From: Azadirachta indica
Lineage: Eukaryota; Streptophyta; Magnoliopsida; Sapindales; Meliaceae
Direction of reading: 5' to 3'
Length of the DNA stretch: 64,000 nt
Assembly (NCBI GenBank): GCA_022749755.1
Contig: CM040449.1
Coordinates: 6,219,157-6,283,156, forward strand
Below, one piece after another: positions 53,001-64,000 of this stretch. The notes beneath the pieces were generated by a model. That model was given only the letters and a program-made list of their open reading frames with translations. It made no database searches and had not been told where the DNA came from. The stretch's first letter is position 1; every line of letters begins with the position of its first letter. A program made the position numbers and the translations under genes.

Positions 53001-53282
53001 CCGTAATTCTGGCAGATATGAGCATATACCAGATGGAAATTGGCCAGCTAGTGACCACCCTGTTATGTCAATTTTGTCAACATACCCTTTGTCATTGCAG
53101 CTAATTCCTGAGAAATTGCAGTAAGGCTTCCTTCCATCCATATGCCAATCAGATAACGCATCTCCTGATAGAGAGGTCTTCATAAGAGTGAAAAACTTGG
53201 ACTGGTTAACACTGATGGCTTGGGAAGGATTCCACACAAAAGTAAGTAACACAAGAAGGAAGAAAATAGATTGAAGAGCCAT
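50020..53282 (-). CDS. CEPR1: LRR-XI receptor kinase, CEPR1/XIP1-like
   Basis: Two exons on the minus strand, 53282-50801 and 50414-50020, give 958 residues. A signal peptide (MALQSIFFLLVLLTF) precedes an LRR cap and about 20 leucine-rich repeats (units such as LDLSENRLSGPLP). One membrane span follows (VWAIVISAVIIFIGLLLFL), then the kinase: Gly loop VGQGGSGTVYK, VAVKK lysine, HRDIKSTNILLD catalytic loop and DFGIAK, so an active RD kinase. The single intron falls within the APE motif (CCG G/AA). In Arabidopsis CEPR1 perceives C-terminally encoded peptides from nitrogen-starved roots and acts in phloem and vascular tissue. I start at MALQ, not at the upstream non-ATG codons, because it opens the signal peptide. 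Orthology is favoured by the AAP6-like and XK2-like genes nearby. Confidence 0.94.
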
Positions 53283-53397
53283 TTTAGATAAATGAAACAG
53301 AAAGAGTAAGCTACAGGTAGAAAGGTTTTGAAACAAAGAGAGAGAAGAGAGGTAGTTAAGGTAGTTGTTGCTAGGAAGAAGGTGAACAAGAGTATAA

Positions 53398-53408
53398 GTT
53401 TATAAATG
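53398..53408 (-). promoter_or_regulatory. probable TATA box of the CEPR1-like gene
   Basis: CATTTATAAAC on the minus strand lies about 120 bases upstream of the ATG. The leader would be about 90 bases and is rich in CT repeats on the sense strand. Confidence 0.45.
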
Positions 53409-55829
53409 GGTTGATTGAGGTGATCATTTAGTGCTAGCGGTAATAAGACCTTGATGATGAAAAAGCAAGGTTCCTGCAGTAGTACTGTGTTGGGTGAGAG
53501 GAAAGAGAGAGGTGTACACATCTCATCATAAAGAGGCTTTACGTTTATACCCACCAACTCATGTAGAGAATACCATCACTGCTACTACTTTATACTGACA
53601 AATATATTTGAATGGAACTGCATCTGATACTAATCACCATACGTTTTCTTGACCTGGACCTGCAACTCTTGATGTGATCATCTCCTGTCTCCTGGATAGC
53701 CACTTGTCAAAGTTCAGTTCATCATCTGCATCATCCACCATGCAGCCATGCCCATGCTATGTTTTTTCCTTATATAATTAAAGAACTCTTTTTGTTTTAG
53801 CATGTCCATGGATTCTATGATATTTCTATTGTATTTTCTTAATCAGGGTAGCTAGCATTACATACTGTATTCATGTATATGTAAATGTTATGACCCCATA
53901 CAATCTCCTGTTTTGGTTTTACGTTAATTTGTATTCAACTATATACGCAAGTGGACTTCAAGACCGTGTCTACTGTTTCTAGCAGTAGTAGGTTTGTTTT
54001 GTTTGGGCCCTGGTCTGGCTTAAAAAACAAGTAGACTCTTAAACAAATTGGCAAAGGATCTCTGTTTTCCTTCTTAAAACAACAGAATTAAGCATCAAGC
54101 ATGTGAATTCACATGAAGCCATTGGGCACAAATGGTAAAATCCTAGTTGGTTACTTTTAAAAGACATCTCTTGAATATATTTCTATGAACCCTGTTTGTT
54201 CTCTTCTCAACTTTCTATATCTTGATTTTATATCTGCCAATTTGATTGAAACCTGTCTATCCAAATTTGCTTAACAAGTGAGAGAAAACAGATTGTTGTG
54301 TCAAATATAGTGTTGAGTTGACTTGTGAGGCCAATAGAATGTTAGCATTCCACCATCAACATCTGCAACACGTGTATGGAATTTCATATTAATTTTGTTC
54401 TCTGTCCCTCTTTGTTTTTCTTGCTCCTGGAGAATGGCTGATAGGCATTAGAAAATTCCTTTACTGGGTGGAGGAGGATAAAGTTTGAAATTTTTATATA
54501 TAAATATATATTCTATATATAAAAATCTTGTTGGGGAATTTGCACTACAGGCCAGGGACCATATTCCAAATTAATTGTTTATGCGATATTGAAGAATTAA
54601 ATTAAAGGTACACAGAGTACAGTAATGCTTCCTTTCCCTTTTTTTTTTTTTTTCTTTAAGCATTTGTTGTTATCCACATGACAATCATTGCTGAGATATG
54701 TGATCTGTCTCTACCAGACTCGTTAAAAAAAAACCCTACTATTATCTCACTTTTGCAAGCCTCCATCCGAATTATTTATCCTCTTTCTTGACCAAGACAG
54801 TGCGTTTGTGGGTTAATCGGATACTTGTTAATGAATTAATATGATTACAGTAGTATGCAAGTGACCAAAAATTTCTTCTAAATATATTATATATTGCTAA
54901 AAAACAAAATATAAATCATTTTAAAAAAAAATTTTATGAGATTTTAAATTTATTTTTTAATATGATAATCGATAAATCGCATTATCATCATATCAATTAA
55001 AATATAAATTTTACTGTTTAATTTTATAAATAAAAAAATATTTCAAGTAAATTTATTATATTACATTGACCTTATGATATTAAATTGCTATCTTCAAAAA
55101 TTAGGGTATAATTAATATTAGCAATGATAAATTTTTTAATAAGAGAGTGATGGTATTTAATTTTAACTCTTTTTTTCCTTTAAACATTGATTCACATTAT
55201 GGGCATTTTGTTTTTTTTTTTAATATAGAAAATTTCACATGCAAAACATGTATTGAATAATAAATTTAGATATGCATTTGATTTAATCGAAATGTGAATG
55301 TAAGCAACAGCTTCTTGATAATTATATGTATATAATTAATTAATTAATTATAAACTAGTTAGGACTTGGAAAAGAGTAGTGGCTTTTATGAAAGGAATGA
55401 TTCCATTCTTCTTGCACCGAAGATAAGGGCCCACAAATCACCAAAGATAAGATGGATACGTGTTAAATGGGTCCGATAGTGAAGCCCAAAGGTTTTGTTG
55501 AGCCCATGAATCATTAATTGGGAATCTAAATCTCTGCTGGATAGAAGGAAAGGAAGTGCTCAATGATGAAGAGCAAAGCAAAGCTAAGATGCCCACTACT
55601 ACTTAAAAAGTATTGGGTGTTGATGTAGCGGATGAGAAATGCTCAAAATCTGAATTGGCAATCGGTTATTAGCTGCTTCCTACTTTTTTAGCCGACATTT
55701 TTTTTTTTTTTTTTTGGGTTGGTTGGGGGTAGCTAACAAGCGCCTGAATCATCGGCGCACAATAGAAAGTGCAAAGCTGAAGCTGAAAGAAAAATTGCCT
55801 CAACTTTTGTGTTGAATTGGACAGCCATT
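53409..55829. other. intergenic upstream of the CEPR1-like gene
   Basis: AT-rich sequence with no recognised gene; it holds the CEPR1-like promoter and ends where the LTR element is inserted. A T-run (55699-55717) lies 110 bases before the insertion. Confidence 0.5.
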
Positions 55830-56461
55830 TGTCACGCCCCGCATGAATAGTGCCCATGAACAGTAACCGTGACCAAGACATTGTGCGGACAGAATTCGCG
55901 TGAGGGAAAATCCGGGACAAACGGGCACATGAGCTTTGGTAATATGACTCGTCGATAGAACGGGTTAAGTGGGGAAATAAGGCATTTGGGCCAAAGATCT
56001 ATACATTCTTCCTTATTGGCATTATTGTACTTATAGCCCAATGTTAGCCCAACTAGCCCAACTTCTAGAATGGTGGCCCAATTAGCCCAAGTTCTAGAAT
56101 TGTGTAGATAGCATTACCATTTTGACAATTGTGTAGATATTTTCTAGGACATTTCTAGAAGGTCAATCCTATCCCTCAAAAGTGCATTGTGAGGTGCAAT
56201 CTAGGCCGTCCATTTTATGTAAGTTTTCCTATAAATAGGTGAGGCCTCATTTAGCCAAACCAAGCAACCAAGTAATTAAGCAATTAAGCAATAAACTTGA
56301 GTTGTGTAAATCACTCTTCACTCAAACTCTTATTGCTCTCTCTTCTCTCTTTATTTATAAGCTTCCGATTTAGCGCATTGCGGGTGTCGAAGGCTTGCTT
56401 AGTGAGCGGAGTTGCTAAGCGCCGTACGGTCGAAGCGAGTGAAGAGAGTGAGGCCGTGACA
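55830..56461 (+). repeat. 5' LTR
   Basis: 632 bases, TGTCAC to GTGACA. A TATA box (TATAAATA, 56230-56237) marks its promoter. Upstream of it are several AGCCCAA repeats and two near-identical TCTAGAAT(T/G)GTG stretches (near 56064-56105). Confidence 0.95.
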
Positions 56462-56463
56462 GT

Positions 56464-56475
56464 TGGTATCAGAGC
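56464..56475 (+). other. primer-binding site, initiator Met tRNA
   Basis: TGGTATCAGAGC, two bases after the 5' LTR, is complementary to the 3' end of plant initiator methionine tRNA. This is the usual primer of plant Ty3/gypsy elements. Confidence 0.93.
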
Positions 56476-56552
56476 TCAAGGTTGGGCGGAGACCTTGTTG
56501 AGAGGGAGCTTTCAAATCAAAAGTTGCGTGAAGGGAAACTCTATCAAAGGGA

Positions 56553-58567
56553 ATGGCCAACGTTTCCGACGTTACCATTACAGGTGAGGAAGCCCAAGTG
56601 CGGGGACGTGACGAGCAACGTCCTACCAAGGGTGGAAGCAAGAGGGCGCAGTCCAAGGACATGGTGGCTGGCTTGGACGCTCGAGTAGCTAGCGTGGAAG
56701 CTTTTGTGGCAAGTGTAGACTCACGCCTTGACGAGATGGAGCAGCGCTTCGACGGGTTGGAAGCGGAGGACAATCTCTTCGTGAGGTAGTGGAGGTGTCT
56801 ACCGCCAAGCTCGAGGATGCCTTCAAGCAAGAGTTGCTAGCGGTTCACGACCGTATGTTTAGGGACATCCGAGCCTACATTGATAGGGAACTCGCCACAA
56901 TTAAGGAGGATGTGGCTTTGTGCAAGCGTGCGGCAGCAAGCGGGATGACTACCACACGTGAAGCACCAAGAGTCGATGTCCCCAAGCCCAAGTCCTATAA
57001 TGGCTCGAGGAGTGCCAAGGACGTGGACAACTTCTTGTGGGGGATCGAACAATATGTCGAGGTGATGGGCATTACCGATGAACAAACCAAGGTACGTACC
57101 GCTACCCATTATCTAACCGATGTGGCTATGTTGTGGTGGAGAAGGAGGTACGGTGACATTGGTAAAGGGACATGCACCATCGAAACCTTCGATGATTTCA
57201 AGCGGGAACTCAAGCGGCAATTCTATCCGGAAAATGCCGAAGAGGAAGCACGAGGCCGGCTGCGACGCCTCAAACAATCCGGAAGCTTGCGGGACTACAT
57301 CAAGGAGTTTACTAGCTTGGTGTTGGAGATTCCGGATATGAGCGATAAGGATTCGCTCTTTTTCTTCATGGATGGGCTCCAAGGATGGGCAAAGACGGAG
57401 CTTAGGAGAGGAAGTGTGCAAGATCTCGCAACCGCCATAGCCGTTGCGGAGACTCTCACTGATTACTCAAGTGAGCGATCAAATATCAAGGCCAAGGACA
57501 AGAAGGGTGGCCAAGGTAAAGGTGGGGGAGACCATAGCAAATCGCAAGGAGACGGTTTCCGCAAACCACCTAGCGGCAAAGAGAAGCCGAGGAATGACAA
57601 AGAGAGGGATTCCAAACCTTCTCGAAATTGCTACTTTTGCGATGGTCCTCATTGAATGCGGGATTGTCCGAAGAGGAAGGCATTGAACGCCATGGTGGCT
57701 CGTGCGGAGGAACCACCAAGTCGAGAGGGTGACGCGGCGATGGGTTCTTTGCAACTACTCAATGCCATTCGAGCGGTTCCGGAGGCACAAGCAAAGGGGC
57801 TTATCTATGTTGATGTGGTGATCAACAAGGTACGTACAAAAGCCTTAGTTGATACTGGTGCCTCACATAATTTTGTGCAGGTTGACGAGGCCAAACGACT
57901 AGGTCTCAAGGTGACCAACAAAGGCGGCACCATGAAGGCAGTAAATTCGGTCGCTAAACCAATCAAAGGCGTAGCGCAAAAGGTCGAAACCACTATTGGA
58001 GAATGGAGAGGTCTGGTAGATTGGTCAGTAGCACCTATGGACAATCACAAAATTGTGCTTGGAATGGATTTCTTTGATCAAATGAAGGTTGTGCTAGTAC
58101 CATTTGCCAACACCATGTGCATCCTTGATAGAGGCAAGCCGTGCATGGTTCCAATATCAAGATCAAATAAGGAGGAGAATAAGACACTCTCGGCCATGCA
58201 ATTCAAGAAGGGCTTGAAGCACAAGGTGTCTCACCAAGATCGTCTTCCTCCAAAATCGAAGATCCACCCCGTCTTCCATGTAAGCATGTTAAAGCCTTAC
58301 CATGGAGATGAGGAAGACCCGAGCCGAGGGGAGTCAAAACGGGCTCCAACTGCCGTGGTAACCTCTTTTGAGAAGGAGGTTGAGTGTATTCTTGCAGATC
58401 GACGAGTTCGAAAGCGAGGAGTGCCGAACTACACGGAATATTTCATCAAGTGGAAGGGATTGCCCGAAAGCGAGGCTACATGGGAGCATGAAGATGCACT
58501 ATGGCAATTCCAAGAGCACATAAAGAGGTTCCGTGAGGAAGACGCGACGAGGACGTCGCGCATTTAG
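56553..58567 (+). pseudogene. broken Gag-protease-chromodomain reading frame of the LTR element
   Basis: The Gag start at ATG 56553 runs through a coiled-coil-like stretch (LDARVASVEAF) and meets a stop near 56788; the downstream Gag frame is shifted, so a frameshift lies near 56770-56785. The second frame covers the retrotransposon Gag domain (near 56990-57460, AMLWWRRRYG, LKRQFYPE) and a basic linker. It then hits a TGA at 57653-57655 inside the CCHC knuckle, between the His and the last Cys (CYFC, GPH, stop, MRDC). The same frame continues with the protease (DTGASHNFV near 57850) and then jumps to an integrase C-terminal tail (KIHPVFHVSMLKPYH) and a chromodomain (YFIKWKGLPESEATWE). The deletion joint lies near 58200-58245 and keeps the frame. 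Confidence 0.9.
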
Positions 58568-58578
58568 GTGGGGGAGGA
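58567..58578 (+). other. polypurine tract
   Basis: GGTGGGGGAGGA ends directly at the 3' LTR and would prime plus-strand DNA synthesis. It lies immediately after the stop codon of the chromodomain frame (TAG 58565-58567). Confidence 0.9.
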
Positions 58579-59210
58579 TGTCACGCCCCGCGTGAATAGT
58601 GCCCATGAACAGTAACCGTGACCAAGACGTTGTGCGGACAGAATTCGCGCGAGGGAAAATCCGGGACAAACGGGCACATGAGCTTTGGTAATATGACTCG
58701 TCGATAGAACGGGTTAAGTGGGGAAATAAGGCATTTGGGCCAAAGATCTATACATTCTTCCTTATTGGCATTATTGTACTTATAGCCCAATGTTAGCCCA
58801 ACTAGCCCAACTTCTAGAATGGTGGCCCAATTAGCCCAAGTTCTAGAATTGTGTAGATAGCATTACCATTTTGACAATTGTGTAGATATTTTCTAGGACA
58901 TTTCTAGAAGGCCAATTCTATTCCTCAAAAGTGCATTGTGAGGTGCAATTTAGGCCGTCCATTTTATGTAAGTTTTCCTATAAATAGGTGAGGCCTCATT
59001 TGGCCAAACCAAGCAACCAAGTAATTAAGCAATTAAGCAATAAACTTGAGTTGTGTAAATCACTCTTCACTCAAACTCTTATTGCTCTCTCTTCTCTCTT
59101 TATTTATAAGCTTCCGATTTAGCGCATTGCGGGTGTCGAAGGCTTGCTTAGTGAGCGGAGTTGATAAGCGCCGTACGGTCGAAGCGAGTGAAGAGAGTGA
59201 GGCCGTGACA
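58579..59210 (+). repeat. 3' LTR
   Basis: 632 bases, the same length as the 5' LTR, with about nine substitutions and no gaps seen by eye. Its TATA box copy is at 58979-58986. Confidence 0.95.
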
Positions 59211-59214
59211 CATT

Positions 59215-60708
59215 TCTGTCTTCGTGGAGTAATTTGCTTTATTGATTTATTTTTTATTTAAAAAAATAAATAAAAGGTGGTGAAGGAAATCAAAGTTGTA
59301 AATTGTGAGAAAGGGGGCCACACAAATTTGATTAGGCGTTAAATTTTATGCTACGGCAGGCCGCTTCGCAACGCATTAATTGTTTATTATAAAAGCAGCA
59401 GCATGCTTATTGATTCCCTACCTACTATTAGACCTTCCTATAATGATATCTCTTTTTAAAGTGCAGGGAATAAGGATGTGGCTTGGAGGATAGAGTCAAT
59501 TCTCTTTGCATAATCATGGCTTCCCCTTCCCTATGATATTACTACTATATTATATTAAACTATTCTTTTTCTTTTTCTTTATCATTATAATTATAATTAT
59601 TTTCTTAAAAAAAAAAAGAAAAAATTAAGTCAAATGTCTCAAATTTAAGCTGAATTTTCAGCAATACTTACTGTTTAAAACTTGTTACAAAAGTGACCGA
59701 TTTAAATTTTTTTAGATAAAAATACTCCTATTAAAAGCAAATGTTAATTATTTTTAAAAATATTTTTGTGAGAGCATTTTAGTCTAATCGGATTATTTTT
59801 TATATAAATTTTAAATAGTAATTATTTTAAAAAATTGAATCTCAATTTTAGTTAACCTAAAAAATCACAAAAAAAAAATGTATTCAACGGAATTTCCTTT
59901 AGCGTGGATTTATAATTGGGTTATTGCATTAATATTGTCTCATTCTGTTGAGATTCCTTTTTTTCTGGCACACATATATATGTCGTATAAATACTCATAA
60001 TCCAAGAATTATCAAGATCAAGATGATTAGCTTTCAATGAGAAGAAGGCCATCTGTCAATATATAAAGCTCAGTGTAATGGGCCAAATCTTTGCGTGCTG
60101 GATTTGTCCCTGCAGCCGTGACTTAAGCGTCTGCCTCCAATCATATTTAACTGGTTTTAGTTTATTAGCCCTCCTCAAAATAATTGCTTCAACCTTTTAT
60201 CAGTTTCACCTTATCAATTTTTTTTTTTTAATTATCGCATTTTAAACTTCAAACACTCATCATAAATTTCCTATTTTAACAAGCATACTCAAAATTTTCG
60301 AGACCTACACTTTGATAATTTGAGAACCTATACTTGATAATTTGATGTATAATGATAAATCTCTTTATTTTGTTTTATTTAAAAAATTTTATTTACGAAA
60401 TATCAATCTTTTATTTTTTATTATTATAAACTTGAGATATGTTGAAAATTTTAATCATATCCCAAATTACTTGAACTTTATTTAAAGGGTTGTTTATTTG
60501 TTATACTAAATTACTATAAAAAATTATATTTTTATTGTGATTTAAATTATATCCTCTCGTACCATTTACTCAGGTAAATAGTACATAATTCATCATCTCA
60601 ATTTTTTCTTAATTTAAGGTAATGTTTCAAAGAGTTATCTATGATAATAATCCTTCCACCCTAGTGTCAACACCTTTTTTTTTTGTTTAAAAATAATATA
60701 TGTATGTG

Positions 60709-60741
<33 letters not shown>

Positions 60742-62885
60742 GAACAGATAATTAAACTTTTAATTTTACATAATAATTTTTTACATTATATATTTTTAAT
60801 AATTGAGATTAGATATTACACATTTATTAATTATGGTATATTAATTATATAAATTAAATTTTAATACCAACAATTAAAACATATTAATTTAATGATTTAT
60901 AAATGATAAAAAAAAATGTGTGAAATTATATAGCTATTAATCATTCTCGTGTGTGTGTATATATATATATACATGCGCTTCTATAGTTGAGTGATCACGA
61001 TTTTGAAGGCCCATTAAAATTGGGCTGTTTAACGGACAGATGCCGCGACACATTACCACTCATATGGTCCCAATTGCAACCCTGACATGGGAAAACCCTC
61101 TCATAGTTATAATCACCACAAGATCTCGTAGTTCTAATCACCTAAACCACCTTGTGGTAATATTTTTTAAATAAGACATGTAATAATATCCGATGGTATT
61201 AAAGCTTTTAATAATTATGCGTTTATTCTAAATAAATAATAACATTCAAGTTTTATTTATAATTTTAATAATTTTTTTTTATATACACAATTTTTTTTTT
61301 GGTTTTTCTATGCACCTTAAATTAAAATATAAATATATATGTATATATGTATATATATAATATAATATAAAGTGAAGATTTGGAAAAAAAAAATTTTTAT
61401 ATCAACTTTTATAGAAAAATTAGTTGATAAATATTTGTATGCTAGAAAATTTTTTAAGAAATCCTGGCTAAACAATCATTATATATTGTTTTTTAAAAAA
61501 TATTTTTTTTTCCAACAAATATGAAGATAATATAAATAAACTATTATTAAAACCATAACAAAAAAATTTTTAAGCGGGAGTCTTATTACGCAAAATGTAG
61601 CGAAAAATCCCCCACCTTTTGTTGGGCCTCAACTTCCTCCCTCTCCAGTCTCTAGTCTGGCATATGGAGAAAAGCCCAAAATACACTAGAATGGGCTACA
61701 TTATGTGCTAAAGGCCTACTGAAAAAATGTAACTGCCTGTTAGGCCCATTACTTGTATAACTGCAGCAAAGGGCGATCTAACATTGCAACTTGGTCGACC
61801 CAAAGAACTTAATTTCCCCTTATAATCCTATTATACTGATCGGCCTCGTGAACACCTGTTCAATGTTGCAGGTCTTCTGCTGATATTTCATGCTAATTTG
61901 GGTTTTCTAGCCTTTTCCCCAAAGCCACACTGAAACTAAATGTTAACTTGGAATTAAAGCAAGGAACAATTAGTTGGTCTGATTGCACTGACATTCAATA
62001 GAAGATATAACAGATAGAAGAACCATTGATATAAATTAGTTATAATGGCTGTTGACCTAAACTGTAGTTTCATAGTTGGAGTATACGCAACTCTTTTCTT
62101 GTGTATTTGTAATTGTTTTAGTCATTTGGTATTATTAGTGATCCTGCTCATATCTCTGTTGCCATCTTCTAATTGTAGCATCAGCAATAAGAGTGTGTGT
62201 TCACATACATTAGGTTAAAATGCATAGGAGTCAAAGTCCATCTATATATTGGCAGCTTATTGTATCTTTAAAGATATGATATTGCCCATGTAGGGGTAAT
62301 GATCCAAAAACCTGTATATGTAACCAACAAGTGGTACAGTATCATAATCTCAATTTAAAGTTTTTCTTTGCATATTTTCTAATTTTTCTGTTATTATCCT
62401 AAGTTTTTCATTAAAATTTTCTAATCTATGCAATAATAGAACACAATGATTCTCCTTTCCACAAGAAAGAAAAAAAGAAAAGAAAAAAAAAAAAAAAAAG
62501 GAACACAACGATGCTGGTTAGGAATTGCAGATAGAAGCTCTTTTTCGATGTTGATAGTGACTAGTGAGCATTAGGCAGAATCTAATAAACTCTAAATTCG
62601 GAACTACTGCAAAAATCTACAGCCTGCTCCTGCATTGAGTCTACTGGCTAACAAACTGTCTAATGATTTGATCAAACGCAAGTAAGCTTGATTTATTTCT
62701 CTTCTGTCTCTAAGCCATCTTTAATAAGTTACAACAAAATTAAAAGACCACAGACAGATACATATTCAACTCAAAGCTAATATATTACAAGGTGTCCATC
62801 CAGGTCTGGTATCTTACAGATAACACACGTTAACAGCAGAGTGCTCCAAAAATCTCCGTCCCAGTTGCCCAATCTGCCAAGATTC
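59215..62885. other. 3.7-kb AT-rich intergenic region
   Basis: No coding frame of note. (TA)n and (GA)n runs lie at 60711-60741, (TG/TA)n at 60952-60971 and (TA)n near 61328-61360. A stretch at 61590-61830 is less AT-rich and has AGGCCCATTA-type motifs found in plant promoters, but no gene follows. An A-rich tract (62463-62501) and the 3' UTR of the following minus-strand kinase lie at the right end. Confidence 0.45.
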
Positions 62886-64000
62886 TTAAGTATCCAGACA
62901 AATTTTCTCATTTTCCTTAACTTGCATTTTCTTAGTAGTACCATCTTTGCTGATGATAATTCCCAGTAATTTACATGGCTCAGCTTCCTCCAGCATCTGA
63001 ACCACGCTTCTCATTGTGGGTCTCAGGGCTGGTTGTCTTGTCGTACAGAGAACTGCAATTCTCAATACTTCAACAGCATTTTCCTTGAAAGCTTCCGGGA
63101 TTCTTGAGTCCACAAGGCTTAGCACATTCTGCTTACTACTAAACTTGCTGCATACCCATCTCACGATGTCTTTGCTCTCTCCAAATTCTAGCTCTATTGG
63201 CTTCTTTCCAGTCACTAGCTCCATTAATACCACTCCAAAACTATACACATCACTCTTCTCATCCACCTTGCACGTGTAGCCGTATTCTGCAAAAAATAAA
63301 ATTATAATATATTAACAATACAAAACTTAGATGTTGTCCCGTGTTTATAAAAGCTTCCAAAGATCTCATGAACAAGAAAATTCAAGAACAATTTTCTGTT
63401 TTTAACTCTTTCAGAGAAAACAAATAAAAGGAAAGATAAGTGAAATAATAGAAATTCGCTTACCAGGGGCAATGTAACCGTGCGTTCCAGCAATGACGTG
63501 GGTTGTATCCTTACCACCAGTGGCCTGAACAATCTTCGCAAGCCCGAAATCAGCAATCCTAGGCTTCAAGAACTCATCCAACAAAATGTTACTAGACTTC
63601 ACATCCCTGTGAATAACCGGCCTCACGCAACCGTGATGCAGGTACTCTAAACCCTTAGCTGCACCGACTGCAATTTCGTATCTAGTCTCCCAATCAAGTT
63701 CCGACTTTTTCGACGCGTGTAGCCTATCCCACAAGCTCCCGTTTGGCAAATATTCATATACCAACAAACTTGAGTCTTCACTAGTAATGCTACAGTACAG
63801 CTTCACTACATTCACATGCCTTATTGAGCTCAAGGTTTGCACCTCAGCATCAAACTCCCGAGACTTTCCAGCACGTTTTCCAAGGATTGGAGTTGTACTC
63901 CGGCTCTTTTTGTGGACATATGGATCAGTGTTCCAAATGTGTTTCACTGCAAGTTCTTTACCGTTGGATAGTACTACTTTGTATACATTTCCAGACCCTC
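62886..64000 (-). CDS. LRR-XI receptor kinase, RLK7/HAIKU2-like, 3' part
   Basis: Two exons on the minus strand are seen: one entering from beyond the window to 63464, and 63286-62886 with the stop TAA. They encode most of a kinase domain: the lysine of LAVKHIWN, HRDVKSSNILLDE catalytic loop, DFGLAK, a TGGKDTTHVIAGTHGYIAPE activation segment, and SDVYSFGVVLMELVTGKKP. The insert after the lysine (HIWNTDPYVHKKSRST) and LYCSITSEDSSLLVYEYLPNGSLWDRLH are typical of RLK7 (PIP-peptide receptor) and HAIKU2 (seed size). I cannot separate these two without the ectodomain, which lies outside the window with the Gly loop. The intron splits APE at the same place as in the CEPR1-like gene. Confidence 0.92.

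Larger units (their letters stand above)
55826..59214 (+). mobile_element. non-autonomous Ty3/gypsy chromovirus-type LTR retrotransposon
   Basis: Two 632-bp LTRs (55830-56461 and 58579-59210) enclose 2117 bases of internal DNA. Both LTRs begin TGTCAC and end GTGACA. The flanking target duplication is CATT (55826-55829 and 59211-59214), or CATTT if the boundary T is shared. A primer-binding site and a polypurine tract are at the expected places. Inside are Gag, a CCHC knuckle, an aspartic protease and a chromodomain, but reverse transcriptase, RNase H and the integrase core are missing. The element is therefore structurally complete at its ends but cannot move alone. About nine LTR differences by eye suggest a young insertion. 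Confidence 0.95.

Noticed and set aside
56399..56830. Minus-strand frame of 143 codons across the LTR end
   Set aside because: Antisense to the start of the Gag region and the primer-binding site; no protein likeness.

Overview
This is nuclear DNA of a flowering plant, almost certainly a woody eudicot. The genes have many short exons and T-rich introns, the intergenic DNA is AT-rich with (TA)n runs, and several families present are plant-specific (SRO, AAP permease, LRR-XI receptor kinases, chromodomain LTR element). Citrus-like is only a guess. Eight genes are supported. I rebuilt exons by following splice sites and reading frame, and each of the six models complete at both ends sums to a whole number of codons.

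Layout. 1-4.0 kb: no protein gene seen, two tandem duplications. 4.0-6.3 kb (-): SRO/RCD1-like protein with WWE, PARP-like and RST domains; its first intron holds a full tRNA-derived SINE with a 13-bp target duplication. 7.55-8.53 kb: a long fold-back element whose arms carry tRNA-like boxes. 9.47-13.9 kb (+): five-KH RNA-binding protein. 14.7-17.8 kb (-): amino acid permease. 17.8-22.6 kb: gene-poor. 22.6-30.9 kb (+): FAM135/DUF676 putative serine esterase. 32.7-37.4 kb (+): xylulose kinase. 37.8-38.0 kb: probable second SINE. 38.9-41.1 kb (-): alpha-tubulin. 41-49.9 kb: no convincing protein gene, but strand composition hints at minus-strand transcription. 50.0-53.3 kb (-): CEPR1/XIP1-like receptor kinase. 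55.8-59.2 kb: a complete but internally deleted Ty3/gypsy chromovirus-type LTR element. 62.9 kb to the window end (-): 3' part of a RLK7/HAIKU2-like receptor kinase.

Genes that belong together: the amino acid permease, xylulose kinase and CEPR1-like genes match a short Arabidopsis chromosome 5 run (AAP6, XK2, CEPR1, from memory), while the esterase and the RLK7-like kinase match neighbours on Arabidopsis chromosome 1. The window therefore looks like an ancestral gene order that later split between duplicated Arabidopsis segments. No operons, CRISPR arrays or true tRNA genes were seen. The most interesting items are the deleted retroelement with Gag, protease and chromodomain left in one frame, the intronic SINE, the fold-back element, two GC-AG introns and the unexplained start of the esterase gene.
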